DNA from: Methylobacterium soli
Lineage (GTDB): Bacteria > Pseudomonadota > Alphaproteobacteria > Rhizobiales > Beijerinckiaceae
Direction of reading: 5' to 3'
Assembly (NCBI RefSeq): GCF_008806385.1
Contig: NZ_VZZK01000023.1
Span: 40,084 to 104,083, forward strand
DNA: 64,000 nt
This document shows, piece after piece, positions 8,526 to 17,181 of this stretch. The translations under genes and the position numbers were made by a program. The notes beneath the pieces are model-generated. The model saw only the letters and a list, made by a program, of their open reading frames with translations, was not told the origin of the DNA and made no database searches. Numbering within the stretch: position 1 is the first letter of the stretch; each line of letters begins with the position of its first letter.

Positions 8526-9281
8526 TCAGCACCGGCTGCAGATCGCCTTTGCGGCTTGCGTGCCCGCATTCAGGAGACGCCCCATGAGAGCGTCACGGTC
8601 AGTCACCTGGGGCGTTGCTGGAGCGGGCGATCCCGCTGGCGCGACGGGCGGACCTGCCGCGATAACAGGCGTCGGCGAGGTTGCGGCAGCATCGCTTTCC
8701 TTGAGACTCCGAGCTGACGCGGAGGCAGGCGGGTTCAGCGAGCTGAGTTGTTCTGCCTGCCACTTGGACCGAGCCAGGGCAGATTGCTGGAGCGCGGCGA
8801 GCGGATTCACACCAACGCCCGATCCAAATTGGCTAGCCAGGCTCGCGTTGTCCCCTTCTACGACGACCTGTGTGCTCGCGACCCCTTCCGCTCGCACGAG
8901 CGCAAAGAGCGTTGCGGCCTGTCGCGGGGCCAGACGGACGCAGCCGTGCGACGCGGGACGGCCAAGCTGGCGCGCGTGATTTGTCCCATGGATCGCGTGC
9001 CCATCGGGGGTGAAGAAGATCGCGTAGGGCATGGGAGCGTTGTCCCACTCCTTCGAGAAGTGGGTCCGCTCCATCCGAAGTGGTCGGAATGACCCGCTTG
9101 GCGTGTCGTAGCCTGCCGCACCGCTCGAGATAGGCCAGGCGTGGCGCTGCTGACCGTTGACGGAAACCGACATGCGCTGGTTCGCCTTGTCGATGCTGAT
9201 CAGCACGTCGGCCGAAGCCGAGAGTGGCGGCGCGATCCAGAGCCACAGGCTCGGCATCAGGGCAATTGAGAGCGCACGCAT
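8526..9281 (-). CDS. Periplasmic L,D-transpeptidase (YkuD family)
   Basis: A 251-residue exported enzyme expected to make 3-3 peptidoglycan cross-links or attach proteins to the wall. A Sec signal (MRALSIALMPSLWLW, cleavage near SASA) leads into the YkuD domain at about 25-140, with HGTNHARQLGRPASHGCVRL carrying the catalytic Cys and His. A long Ala/Pro-rich tail follows. The frame opens further up to 9338, but the ATG at 9281 has GAAGG six bases upstream and gives a clean signal peptide, so it was chosen. Confidence 0.9.
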   Translation of the reverse strand: MRALSIALMPSLWLWIAPPLSASADVLISIDKANQRMSVSVNGQQRHAWPISSGAAGYDTPSGSFRPLRMERTHFSKEWDNAPMPYAIFFTPDGHAIHGTNHARQLGRPASHGCVRLAPRQAATLFALVRAEGVASTQVVVEGDNASLASQFGSGVGVNPLAALQQSALARSKWQAEQLSSLNPPASASARSLKESDAAATSPTPVIAAGPPVAPAGSPAPATPQVTDRDALMGRLLNAGTQAAKAICSRC

Positions 9282-9615
9282 GGGAGACCTTCGACACGGC
9301 GGTTCGATGCAGGGTAGCTGTGCCATTGCAACGAGCAAGTGGCGGCTGGGTAGCCGGAAAGCGCGGTCCGTGCGCAGGCGCGCCGTTCTGAAACCGATCC
9401 GTGCTGGCGCTCCCTCGTCCGAGGTGGACTCTCACTTGCGATGACCGCTCAACCCTTCAGGCCCACCGACAACGCTCTACCATGACAGTGCTACCGCATT
9501 GCGGAGCTGCCCCGCTACGCTGTTGCAGCGGCGCCGCATGGTGGAACTACGTGGTGGCACCGCTATCGCGCTGTCCCGCGATCCTGCTAATCCAGGCCAG
9601 CGGGGCAGACCACAC
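9282..9615 (+). promoter_or_regulatory. Upstream region of parA with GCTA-type short repeats (candidate centromere/operator)
   Basis: Between the divergent L,D-transpeptidase and parA, the motif recurs as GCTACCGC (9490-9497), GCTACGCTG (9514-9522) and GCTATCGCGCTG (9562-9573). Related copies lie just after the RHH gene (10581-10613), so the pair is bracketed. Partition systems of this type usually have their site next to the genes and use it as operator too; assigning that role here is inference. Confidence 0.35.
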
Positions 9616-10254
9616 ATGCGCACTATCACTCTCGTCACTCAGAAGGGCGGAACCGGGAAGACGACCCTGGCCGCCTCATTAGCCGTCGCCGCTGCTCAAG
9701 CCGGCGAGATGGTCATCGCGCTCGATCTCGATCCACAGGGCTCGCTCGCAGCTTGGGGCGACAGCCGTGTGGCTGAGACCATCGCCGTAGACCGGCTCGC
9801 GACCGACCGCATCGGGCAGCTTCCTGCCATCATGGCGGCGCTGAAGTGCAAGGGCTTCACCGTCGCGGTCCTCGACACACCGGGTGCCGCCTCGACCGGC
9901 GTCAACCTGGCGATGCAGGCCGCCGATCTCGCCCTAATACCGGCACGTCCCTCACGCCTTGACCTGCAGGCGACGCTCCCGACCATCGAGGCCCTCGTGC
10001 GCTTGGAGATGCGGGACCGCTTCGCCTTCGTGCTGAACCAGTGTCCCGCAATCCGCAGTTCGCGCGCGGTGGAAGCCGCCAATGGCCTGAGCAGCTTCGG
10101 CGTGCTGGCCGAGCCGACGGTGACCCAGCGCGTGGATCATCAAGATGCGCTGGCATCTGGCCAAGGCGTCACGGAGTACGCGTCGGGCAGCAAGGCGGCC
10201 GAGGAGATCCGGTCGCTTTGGGCCTGGGCGGACGACAGGATGAAAGGCACATGA
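9616..10254 (+). CDS. parA: ParA-family partition ATPase
   Basis: A 212-residue MinD/ParA-type ATPase. It starts MRTITLVTQKGGTGKTTLAA, the deviant Walker A box with the signature lysine being KGGTGKTT (residues 10-17). Next comes the switch region VIALDLDPQGSLAAWGDSR (about 37-55) and VAVLDTPG (about 84-91). There is no N-terminal HTH, so this is a small type Ib ParA. The long frame opens at 9499, but the ATG at 9616 begins directly at the conserved first strand. The stop overlaps the start of the RHH gene (ATGA), a classic two-gene partition cassette for segregating a plasmid or island. Confidence 0.92.
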   Translation: MRTITLVTQKGGTGKTTLAASLAVAAAQAGEMVIALDLDPQGSLAAWGDSRVAETIAVDRLATDRIGQLPAIMAALKCKGFTVAVLDTPGAASTGVNLAMQAADLALIPARPSRLDLQATLPTIEALVRLEMRDRFAFVLNQCPAIRSSRAVEAANGLSSFGVLAEPTVTQRVDHQDALASGQGVTEYASGSKAAEEIRSLWAWADDRMKGT

Positions 10255-10568
10255 TCGTGAGCAAGCGCCCCTCGGTGATCGGCGGCCTCAAGCTGCCGGG
10301 CTCGGACGCACGTGCGCTGGCGGCGGATGGTGCGCCTGAGCAGTCGGATGCGGCTCCGAATCCGAAGCCTGCGGGCCGTGTCCGGCCGGAGGTGGTCCAT
10401 ACCTCGGTGTACCTGCCGCGCGAGGTGCATCGGCGGCTACGCGAGATCGCGTTCACGCGCGACTGCAAGGTGCATGACGTGATCATGGAAGGGATTGACG
10501 CAGCCCTGCAGAAGCATGGGCATCCCTCCGTCGATACGATCAAGGGCGACCAGAGATCGAAGCAATAA
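10251..10568 (+). CDS. Ribbon-helix-helix partner of ParA (small ParB/ParG-like)
   Basis: A 105-residue protein beginning MIVSKRPSVIGGLKLPGSDA, with a flexible first half and a C-terminal ribbon-helix-helix domain: VRPEVVHTSVYLPREVHRRL supplies the strand and first helix, then ITFTRD-type turn (here IAFTRDCKVHDVIMEGI) and a second helix. The overlap with parA and this fold are typical of type Ib partition operons, in which the second protein binds the centromere repeats and represses the operon. Repeats with the GCTA core lie on both sides of the pair. Confidence 0.8.
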   Translation: MIVSKRPSVIGGLKLPGSDARALAADGAPEQSDAAPNPKPAGRVRPEVVHTSVYLPREVHRRLREIAFTRDCKVHDVIMEGIDAALQKHGHPSVDTIKGDQRSKQ

Positions 10569-10978
10569 TACAATAGCACTGCTACGCTGGCACGCTTCCA
10601 TGCTATAGTGCTGCGGTGCTAAAGCGGTTTTTTACTGAAACGCGTCGATCTCGCCTGACAACTGCGTTTTGAGCTACCAAGTTGCTGTGCCACTTTCAAC
10701 AGCCTTGCACGACGTAGGACACCGCGATTGGTGCACACCCCAGATGGCGATAGCAGGGGAGGGAGAAACTTGCATCGGCACTGACTGTCCCGTCGGCACG
10801 TTGATCTGGCGCAGCGTAAGCATCACTTGCTCCGCGCTCGGCCTCCGTCTTCGCTTCATCTCCAAATCTTCTGGTCTGGCTAATCCTCGCGATCAGCTTA
10901 GCGCAAAACGAGTCGGTCAGGTCATCTTTACAATCATGCTTGTCGATCTAATTTGATCGGACACAAATCATCTGCATA
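10569..10978. other. Gap with GCTA repeats after the par genes
   Basis: The first 55 bases contain GCTACGCTG (10581-10589), GCTATAGTGCTG (10602-10613) and GCTAAAGCGG (about 10619-10628), followed by a T-run. The rest of the gap shows no supportable gene. Confidence 0.4.
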
Positions 10979-11311
10979 CTAGATATTCATCAGCTCGCCA
11001 TCTTCGAGCAAATGCTGCATAACATTGACAGCTTCCAAGAAATCTTGAGTAAGCTTGCCAGTGGATTCCAGCAAAACAAGTATAGCGAACAACCGCCTGG
11101 CGGTCTTTGACATAGGCCGCCAATTATTTTCAGTCGGAGCCAGCATCCACGCGCGGGCCGTTTTGATCGGCACGCCCATAGCGTCGGCTAAGGCTTTCGA
11201 TGAGCCACGCACTGTACCGGCATTGAGGCGAACAGCGACGCGCTTAATCATCGCGCGATCCACGCTCGCCTGCTTGCTTAGGACACCCGGTGTCACTATC
11301 TTCGTCTCCAC
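10979..11311 (-). CDS. Small HTH-like hypothetical protein
   Basis: A 110-residue protein from a GTG start (METKIVTPGVLSKQASVDRA). The middle part SSKALADAMGVPIKTARAWM looks like a helix-turn-helix, followed by NNWRPMSKTARRLFAILVLL, which is helical. A DNA-binding regulator is plausible, but I cannot name a family. It is lower in GC than its neighbours and stands alone between parA/RHH and the 311-aa gene. Confidence 0.5.
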   Translation of the reverse strand: METKIVTPGVLSKQASVDRAMIKRVAVRLNAGTVRGSSKALADAMGVPIKTARAWMLAPTENNWRPMSKTARRLFAILVLLESTGKLTQDFLEAVNVMQHLLEDGELMNI

Positions 11312-11380
11312 GCCCTGGATCTGACTCTCTGTGTCCCATCGTAGGGGTGCCAGTCAAGCTATCAGCAGCCGTGCAGGACC

Positions 11381-12316
11381 ATGCCCAAGCTCGCCCCCCT
11401 ACCGAAGGACACCATCGCTCTCCCAGAGTCCGCCCGCGTCGTCGCTACTGAGATGGCCACCGGGGCCGGCTACAACACAGGGGCGGTGGCCTGGATCGTC
11501 GGCCGCGGTCGCCGCCGCAAGCCGAGCCCGAACCGAGCCATGATCCGCGCTAGGCATGGCCGCCTCCGCCGCTGGTTCCGCAAGCACAGCCGCGCGCACG
11601 ATGATCTGGTAGCGATCTCCTCGACAGTCGCCGCGTGCGGCCAGCGCCGGCTGCGCCACCGCTGCAGGCACCCGGCTTGCCCGCGATGCGCCCACGCCCT
11701 CCAGCGCCTGCTCGTGCAGGTCGTACACCGCTGCCGAGTTCGCTATCCGAGCGAGGCTTGGGTGACCATGTCGATCATCCTACCGGTTTTGGAGCCGGCT
11801 GGAGCAATCGATTTCGTGGCAGAGCGGGAACGGTACGCGGCACTGTTGCGAGCGTCTGGCATTACCCTCGGCGTATTCGGCCTCGATCTGAGCTTCAATG
11901 AGGACGACCGCCGGGCGCTGCCGGCAGCTGAGCGGTTCGCGCCGCACGCCTGTGTGCACCTTTTCGGCTTGGCCCTCGCGGCGGAGATGGCTGCGGCCGA
12001 GCCTGAGCTAAAGCGGCGGCTCCCGGCGACGGACGTGATTCGCCGACCGGTCCGCATCAAATCCTGGGACGGTGGGCTGACGGCCATCGCCTATGCGCAC
12101 AAACCCGAATTCCAGCGGCGTCAGACGATCCTGAAGTTCGACAAACGGCGGGGGAAGTCGGTGCGCACCACGCGCAACCGCCCCCTGACGGTCGAACAGC
12201 AGATCCGTGCGGTTCGGGCGCTCGACCGAGCTGGGCTAACGGGGCGGATCATCCTGGTCGGCCTGGACTTCAAGATTACCAACCTGGGGAGACTGCAACT
12301 CGTCCCAGCAACCTGA
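11381..12316 (+). CDS. Basic Cys-rich protein, possibly replication- or mobilisation-related
   Basis: I do not firmly recognise this 311-residue protein. The N-terminal third is very basic, and a Cys cluster (C86, C95, C100, C103, in ...HRCRHPACPRCAHAL) resembles the small zinc ribbon at the front of some rolling-circle Rep and transposase proteins. Further on are PHACVHLFGLAL (around 190) and YAHKPEF (around 235), loosely reminiscent of the His motif and the Tyr motif of HUH proteins, but a proper HUH triad is not seen. It lies in plasmid-like surroundings (par locus before it, DUF927 ATPase after it). A plasmid replication role is only a suggestion. Confidence 0.5.
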   Translation: MPKLAPLPKDTIALPESARVVATEMATGAGYNTGAVAWIVGRGRRRKPSPNRAMIRARHGRLRRWFRKHSRAHDDLVAISSTVAACGQRRLRHRCRHPACPRCAHALQRLLVQVVHRCRVRYPSEAWVTMSIILPVLEPAGAIDFVAERERYAALLRASGITLGVFGLDLSFNEDDRRALPAAERFAPHACVHLFGLALAAEMAAAEPELKRRLPATDVIRRPVRIKSWDGGLTAIAYAHKPEFQRRQTILKFDKRRGKSVRTTRNRPLTVEQQIRAVRALDRAGLTGRIILVGLDFKITNLGRLQLVPAT

Positions 12317-12967
12317 GGGAGGCGCCCTAACGACTTCACCGAGATCGAAGCCCGCGTAAGCCCATGGTTCCATGACAACGAGAAGGAGACCCGTTCTCGA
12401 CATTGAAGCCCCTGCAACCCCGGCACGAGCCCTTTTTGAGGTGCGGTGTCGATCACCCCACGAAGGAGAAGCGCCGCGGTCACGGTAACCGCGAGCTCAT
12501 CGATCCCACAAGGCCGGCTTCTGCGAGGCGCAGGCTTGACCATCAGAAAGGAAGCGGAACCGGGAGGCCTCTCCCGTAGTCGAACCCCATCCCGCCGCCG
12601 TGAGGCAGCACGCTACCCCTGACCTCAAGGAGAACCTACGCGGACGCGGCGACCGCATCGCTCGCCGTCCCCGGCATCATGCTCTGCGAGCGCAGTGCCG
12701 CCCTGACCATGAGGACGTATCGCCCAGCCGCGGATGAGCCGGTCACAACGCACACGTCAGCCCTGGCACGGGGCTCCTCGAGAAATGTGCCGCCAGCAGC
12801 GAGAAGGAGTGTCAACTCGAAAATGATGTGAACTGCAACACGCTCATTCACGGTCAAACCTACAGCGTGCTCAGCGAGCGTGCCGGCCGTGCCGGGCGTG
12901 CCAGCCCGCGAAACCTCACCGTAGCGCCGTCCGGCACGACCGGCACGGCGCACCCAGGAGATGAGCT
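12317..12967. other. Gap without a supported gene
   Basis: Several frames stay open on both strands, but none has a good start or a recognisable domain. The last 80 bases contain clustered CGGCACG/CGTGCC words (12880-12960), able to fold, just before the AGGAG that precedes the next ATG. Confidence 0.4.
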
Positions 12968-14701
12968 ATGCCCGGACGCAGCCTTATGAAGATCGAGTCG
13001 GCAGACCATCGCCGACGCACCATAAACGTCGATTGGACTACCCAGCCTGAGCCAGTACCGAACGTGCTCAAGATCGCGCATGTCGCGGACGAGGCGACGG
13101 GGAACGCACACGACCGATTCCGTGCGCCTACCATGCTGGGCGGGACCGTTGACTTCGACGTGCCCCACGAACGCTCTGAGTCCGCAAAGCAGGTCCTTGC
13201 CGAGGGGCGCAAGAAGGGCGCGAACCTTTCGGGTGCGGACTTGCCCGCGATAGAGAAGGCCATCGCCGACCCGCCCGACCACTTCATCTGCCACGCCGCG
13301 CGCAACGGCTGGTACGGGCTGGAGCGGCGAGCCTTCGTCCGCTCAACCGGCGTCGTCGGCCACATCGGCGGCCTCCAGCGTCTGCAACCGCCCCGGCCGA
13401 AGGATGGGGAAGCCGTCCTGATCACCTTCCGCAAGGCCGGGACGGTTCAGGGATGGATCGACGAGGTCGCGATGCCAGCCCGCTTCTCCTCGCGAGCCAT
13501 TCTCGTGATCGCGGCGACCTTCGCGGCCCCCCTCCTGCGCATCCTCCGGTTCCCGTCGTTCGGCTTCAACCTGTTCGGGGCGAACAAGTCCGGCAAGTCC
13601 ACGATTACGACGGTGGCGGGCTCAATCATCGGCCTGCCCAACGAGGCCGCCCTGCCCAACCTCAACACCACCACGGCCGGCCTGCTGCAACTTGCGGGGG
13701 TGTTCAACGACATCGGCCTCCCGCTCAACGAAATGGCGCTGCTCGGCCCCAAGGCCTACGAGCAGCTCGGGCCGGCGATCTACGCCCTCGGCGAGAGCCG
13801 GGATCGCACCCGCCACAAGGCCTCAACCTTCGCAAGCGACATCGAGCAGTCGAGCTTTTCGACAATCTTCTTCTTCAACTCGGAGAGGTCCATCGACGAG
13901 CTGGCCCGCCAGATCGGCCGCGAGCGCCCGGGCGGGGAGAAAGCACGTTGTCTTGACGTCCCTGCCCTTCAGGGCGGACGCCGGACGGTGTTTGACTGCC
14001 GCCCAGGCGGTGTCAGCGAGAAAGACTTCCATCGCTGGGCGCTCGGGCAGATGGTCAAGCTGCGCAAGGGCTGCCAAGCCAACCACGGCGTCGTGTTCGA
14101 CGCCTACCTTGAGCGGCTGATCGCGTTGGGTGACGAGGTAGAAGTCCGAGCGCGGCAGTACGCCGACGCGTTCGTGCATTCCTTGGACTTGCAGGATGCC
14201 GAGAGCGAGATCGAGCACGCCGCCAAGTGCTTCGGCGTGATCTACGCGGGGGCGCGGATCGCGATGGACGTCGGCATCCTGCCGAGGCCGTGGCGCCCGC
14301 TCAACGTCCGCCGGGCGATCACCCGCTGCTTCCAGGAGGCGCAGCGGACGGCCCGGCTCGGCGATCCCGTGCTGCGGAAGGCGAAGGAGCAGCTTCACGC
14401 TCGCCTCCTCCACCTCAATCTGCCGCGGCGGGACAGCGTCCAACCGGGCGTTGATCTCGGCTACCGCTGGCAAGATGGCGATGGCGAGCACGTGACGATA
14501 CAGGCGACGCAGTTCTCGTCGTGGTTCGAGAAACGGGAACTCACGGCCATCCTGACGTGGCTCGACCAGACCGGGGCGCTTCGCAAGGCCAACCCCGAGA
14601 ACATCCCCAACGGCAGCGGTCACGATTGGGCGGTGTCGTGGCCGCGGTGGACGAAGGGGGGCAAGAAGGTCCGCTCGATCACTTTCCGCCTTCCGAACTG
14701 A
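12968..14701 (+). CDS. DUF927-type P-loop ATPase (plasmid/phage-associated)
   Basis: A 577-residue protein. After a divergent N-terminus comes the DUF927 core: ICHAARNGWYGLERRAFVRS (about 108-127), LITFRKAGTVQGW, then the Walker A box GANKSGKST (204-212) followed by VAGSIIGLP. Next is a helix-rich ATPase region with NEMALLGPKAYEQLG and the acceptor loop ALGESRDRTRHK. The C-terminal part is a small winged-helix-like segment. DUF927 proteins accompany primase/helicase genes of plasmids and integrative elements and are predicted NTP-driven nucleic-acid enzymes. AGGAG stands 8 bases before the ATG. No partner primase is in view. Confidence 0.8.
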   Translation: MPGRSLMKIESADHRRRTINVDWTTQPEPVPNVLKIAHVADEATGNAHDRFRAPTMLGGTVDFDVPHERSESAKQVLAEGRKKGANLSGADLPAIEKAIADPPDHFICHAARNGWYGLERRAFVRSTGVVGHIGGLQRLQPPRPKDGEAVLITFRKAGTVQGWIDEVAMPARFSSRAILVIAATFAAPLLRILRFPSFGFNLFGANKSGKSTITTVAGSIIGLPNEAALPNLNTTTAGLLQLAGVFNDIGLPLNEMALLGPKAYEQLGPAIYALGESRDRTRHKASTFASDIEQSSFSTIFFFNSERSIDELARQIGRERPGGEKARCLDVPALQGGRRTVFDCRPGGVSEKDFHRWALGQMVKLRKGCQANHGVVFDAYLERLIALGDEVEVRARQYADAFVHSLDLQDAESEIEHAAKCFGVIYAGARIAMDVGILPRPWRPLNVRRAITRCFQEAQRTARLGDPVLRKAKEQLHARLLHLNLPRRDSVQPGVDLGYRWQDGDGEHVTIQATQFSSWFEKRELTAILTWLDQTGALRKANPENIPNGSGHDWAVSWPRWTKGGKKVRSITFRLPN

Positions 14702-14860
14702 ACGCCAGCGGGCGAATCGCTGACGGTCCGCCCGCTCCATTTGCCCCAGATCGGTCCGACATCGCCCTCGATGCGACACCATGCAAGAAATGTAACCTAA
14801 GATTCAAATTCGGTGATCATTTACGGGAATAGGGGGGAGGTAACCCCACTGGAGCCCTCC

Positions 14861-15772
14861 GTGATCTTCGACCGCGCGCTCAACGAGACCTTCGTCCGTC
14901 GCCTCGCCGAAGAGGCGGACTCGGGCGGCTGGTGGCAAGACGTGCTGGCGGATCGCAGCCTGCTTGTCGCACCGCGCCGCACCGCTCTAAACGTCTACTG
15001 GCGTGGCCAAGCCCTGTTCAACGTCAGCTGCCCGCACGGACAGCTCGCCGTTTCGACGCACGAGAAGTTCCTCGTCGATCCCGCGCTAGCTGGACAGGTG
15101 CCGCTCGTGGCCGGGCGCTTCGACACGGCCGCGAGCCTGGAGCGGGCACTCTTCCGCAGCTACGAAGGGCTGGCCACCCTCGCCAAGATGAAGCGCGCCG
15201 CTACCCTTTTCTCGGGCGAGGAGAAAAGCGGTTGCCACGAGATCGCCGTGCGCAACGCCGGCGTGATCGACGTTGAGGTCGCCTTCCCCGGCCGCCTCGT
15301 TCTCGCTGACGGCGGGGAGAAGACCGCCCCGCGGATCGACTTGGCGAGCGTCGAGGCAGACGGCGACGACGTGCGCCTCACGTTCTGGGAGGCCAAGGCC
15401 TACGCTAACGGCGAGTTGCGCGCGCTCGGCGACGGCGCTGCGCCGGTCTGCACACAGATCGAGACCTACCGCCTCGCGCTCGCACAGCACCGGGCCGACA
15501 TCGAGGCGAGTTACGCGGCGGTGGCCGCTAACCTCGTGGCGTTCAAGGCGATGGGTTGGCAGCGCGAACTTTCGCCGCTGATCGAGGCAGTTGGACGTGG
15601 CGAACGGCGCCTGACGCTTGGGGCGTTTCCGAAGGTCGGCCTCGTTGTGTTCGGCTTCGATAGCGGCCAGCGCGACGAACCGCGTTGGAAGAAGCATCTC
15701 GACCGGTTGCGCGCAACTATCGGCGAAGTGCGGGCGGTAGGCGACCCGAAGAACCTGCGGGTCGGGGCGTGA
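14861..15772 (+). CDS. PD-(D/E)XK-like hypothetical protein coupled to an MBL gene
   Basis: A 303-residue protein not assigned to a named family. Its middle section carries IAVRNAGVIDVEVAFPGR and, about 30 residues later, IDLASVEADGDDVRLTFWEAK; D...(x)n...E-A-K on consecutive strands is what a PD-(D/E)XK nuclease core looks like. GTG at 14861 with GGAG six bases upstream is preferred over the GTG at 14813. Its stop overlaps, by GTGA, the start of an MBL-fold gene that is now broken, so the two were translated together. A nucleic-acid-processing or defence role is inference. Confidence 0.5.
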   Translation: MIFDRALNETFVRRLAEEADSGGWWQDVLADRSLLVAPRRTALNVYWRGQALFNVSCPHGQLAVSTHEKFLVDPALAGQVPLVAGRFDTAASLERALFRSYEGLATLAKMKRAATLFSGEEKSGCHEIAVRNAGVIDVEVAFPGRLVLADGGEKTAPRIDLASVEADGDDVRLTFWEAKAYANGELRALGDGAAPVCTQIETYRLALAQHRADIEASYAAVAANLVAFKAMGWQRELSPLIEAVGRGERRLTLGAFPKVGLVVFGFDSGQRDEPRWKKHLDRLRATIGEVRAVGDPKNLRVGA

Positions 15773-16250
15773 GCCTACGTCTCACTGTCCACCGCGGCAC
15801 GCGTCAGATCGGCGGCGGCTGCATCGATATCGTCCATCCGAACGAGGCCCAGCTGTTCCTTGACGCCGGCTGCCCATTCGACGCGCCTGAGGGTGCAAGT
15901 GGCCTGCTGCCGGCAAGCCTCGGCCGGCTGGGTGTTCGTGGCGCGGTCCGGCCAGAACATCGGCGACATCGTGACCATGTCCCGGGCCGCTAGGCGGAGC
16001 GGGCGGACGCTGGTGATCGACCCGTACACCGCCAACGTCCTCGACCGGGTGGCCGCGGGCACGCGCCTACCGCAGGCGAGCTTCCCGAATCTGAAGGTCG
16101 TGATCACGGCCGGCCTGCGCCGGATGTACGCGAGCCGGGGCCGCGAAGACTTCGTCGCTCGCGTGGCCCACGACGGCGTAGCAGCCCGCGCCATACCGGC
16201 CGACACCGAAGCGGCCGGGTTTGAGCGGGTCCGGCACGTGGCCCACGGTG
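15769..16250 (+). pseudogene. Decayed MBL/beta-CASP hydrolase gene
   Basis: The frame starting at GTG 15769 reads MSLRLTVHRGTRQIGGGCID and FLDAGCPFDAPEG, the N-terminus of a metallo-beta-lactamase-fold (RNase J-like) protein, then loses homology near residue 57. In another frame, from about 15931, the sequence resumes as WVFVARSGQNIGDIVTMSRA and RTLVIDPYTANVLDRV to GREDFVARVA, the beta-CASP half. The metal-binding HxHxDH region that should lie between is missing, so there was a deletion plus a frameshift. It cannot be a functional enzyme. It was coupled to the PD-(D/E)XK-like gene upstream. Confidence 0.75.
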
Positions 16251-16833
16251 AGACATGGAAGCTCCCGGGCACGCCCTCGTCCCGACGCTTGCGCAAGCCC
16301 CGGCTGAGCCGGCGGTTGGTATCTTCTGGCGCGTCGCCGCCACGCTCGTCCTGGATCGCACGCCCCTCTCGCGCGCCTAGCTCTACGGCTGCGGACTGAC
16401 CTAAGGCCCCAGCCAATATGGGCGATGGGAGGCGTGGCCGCGGCTCAGGCCTCGCCGCCTTCGACAGCTTGGCTATCCCTGCGCCGTTGCTGACACCGAG
16501 TATGACGACTGACCGCGCGGGAGCGTGGTCAACGGGGTGCCGAACGCCCAGTTCGTATCCTACGCCGACCGTCGTCTGTAGCAGCCCGAAATCGTGGCCG
16601 CTTTGCGCACCGCTTTCAGCCTCAACGCGCCCACAGTCGAGGTACGAGGCGATGCGCACTACTCAAAGGATCAAACCGCGCCGCAGACTTCAGCCCGGTG
16701 GGCCGATATGGGCATCCCGGAAATGACAGAACCCTTCCTGACGTGATAGCTCAGCAACTCGCCAGCAAAAATAAATCTGTTGTCGCTCAGATGTTTGTCG
16801 TCCATCGTCCGCCAATCTCAACGGGGTGGTGCG
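16251..16833 (+). pseudogene. Degenerate sequence with a coding remnant carrying an in-frame stop
   Basis: Most of this stretch has no gene. From 16525 to 16746 one frame reads VVNGVPNAQFVSYADRRL, then a TAG, then QPEIVAALRTAFSLNAPTVE to EPFLT and TGA. The protein-like composition on both sides of the stop suggests a remnant of an unidentified gene. The stretch after it, from about 16747, is the short leader of the next gene. Confidence 0.35.
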
Positions 16834-17118
16834 ATGTTCGACGTAATTCCAGAGTACATTCACATTCCATCTGACGAAGGGGAAGCGGCAGCTTTCCTGC
16901 AGCGCCTAAACGCGGAACGCCCTGAAATCGCCGCCAGTACCGAGCAGCAGTACGCCGCGACCGGTTCGGCTCGTGCCGTGCTGGAGTCGCTCGTTGAAAA
17001 CGGCACCTTCGCCGGGCGCATCTCGGACGACGAGGCACGGTGTTACGATGAAGAGATAAAACGGTACGAGGTCGAGGAACAGGCGAAAACCAAGGCGGCA
17101 GATTACGGCTGCGACTGA
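16834..17118 (+). CDS. Small acidic hypothetical protein
   Basis: A 94-residue protein starting MFDVIPEYIHIPSDEGEAAA; acidic, mostly helical, ending in a charged helix and GCD. The frame opens at 16780, but ATG 16834 follows GGGGTGG and gives a natural N-terminus. It precedes the PDDEXK_4 gene by 63 bases on the same strand and might be its partner. Not recognised. Confidence 0.5.
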   Translation: MFDVIPEYIHIPSDEGEAAAFLQRLNAERPEIAASTEQQYAATGSARAVLESLVENGTFAGRISDDEARCYDEEIKRYEVEEQAKTKAADYGCD

Positions 17119-17181
17119 ACCTGCGCGGCCAATACTCACAAAACGCAATCCATCATTGAGCGCACTGGCGGAAACAAAACC

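Noticed and set aside
12121..12543. 140-aa minus-strand frame overlapping the end of the 311-aa gene
   Set aside because: No start site or family signal, and it overlaps a better supported gene.
15860..16399. Independent 179-aa gene
   Set aside because: Its middle part is the beta-CASP half of the broken MBL gene; the ends do not read as protein.
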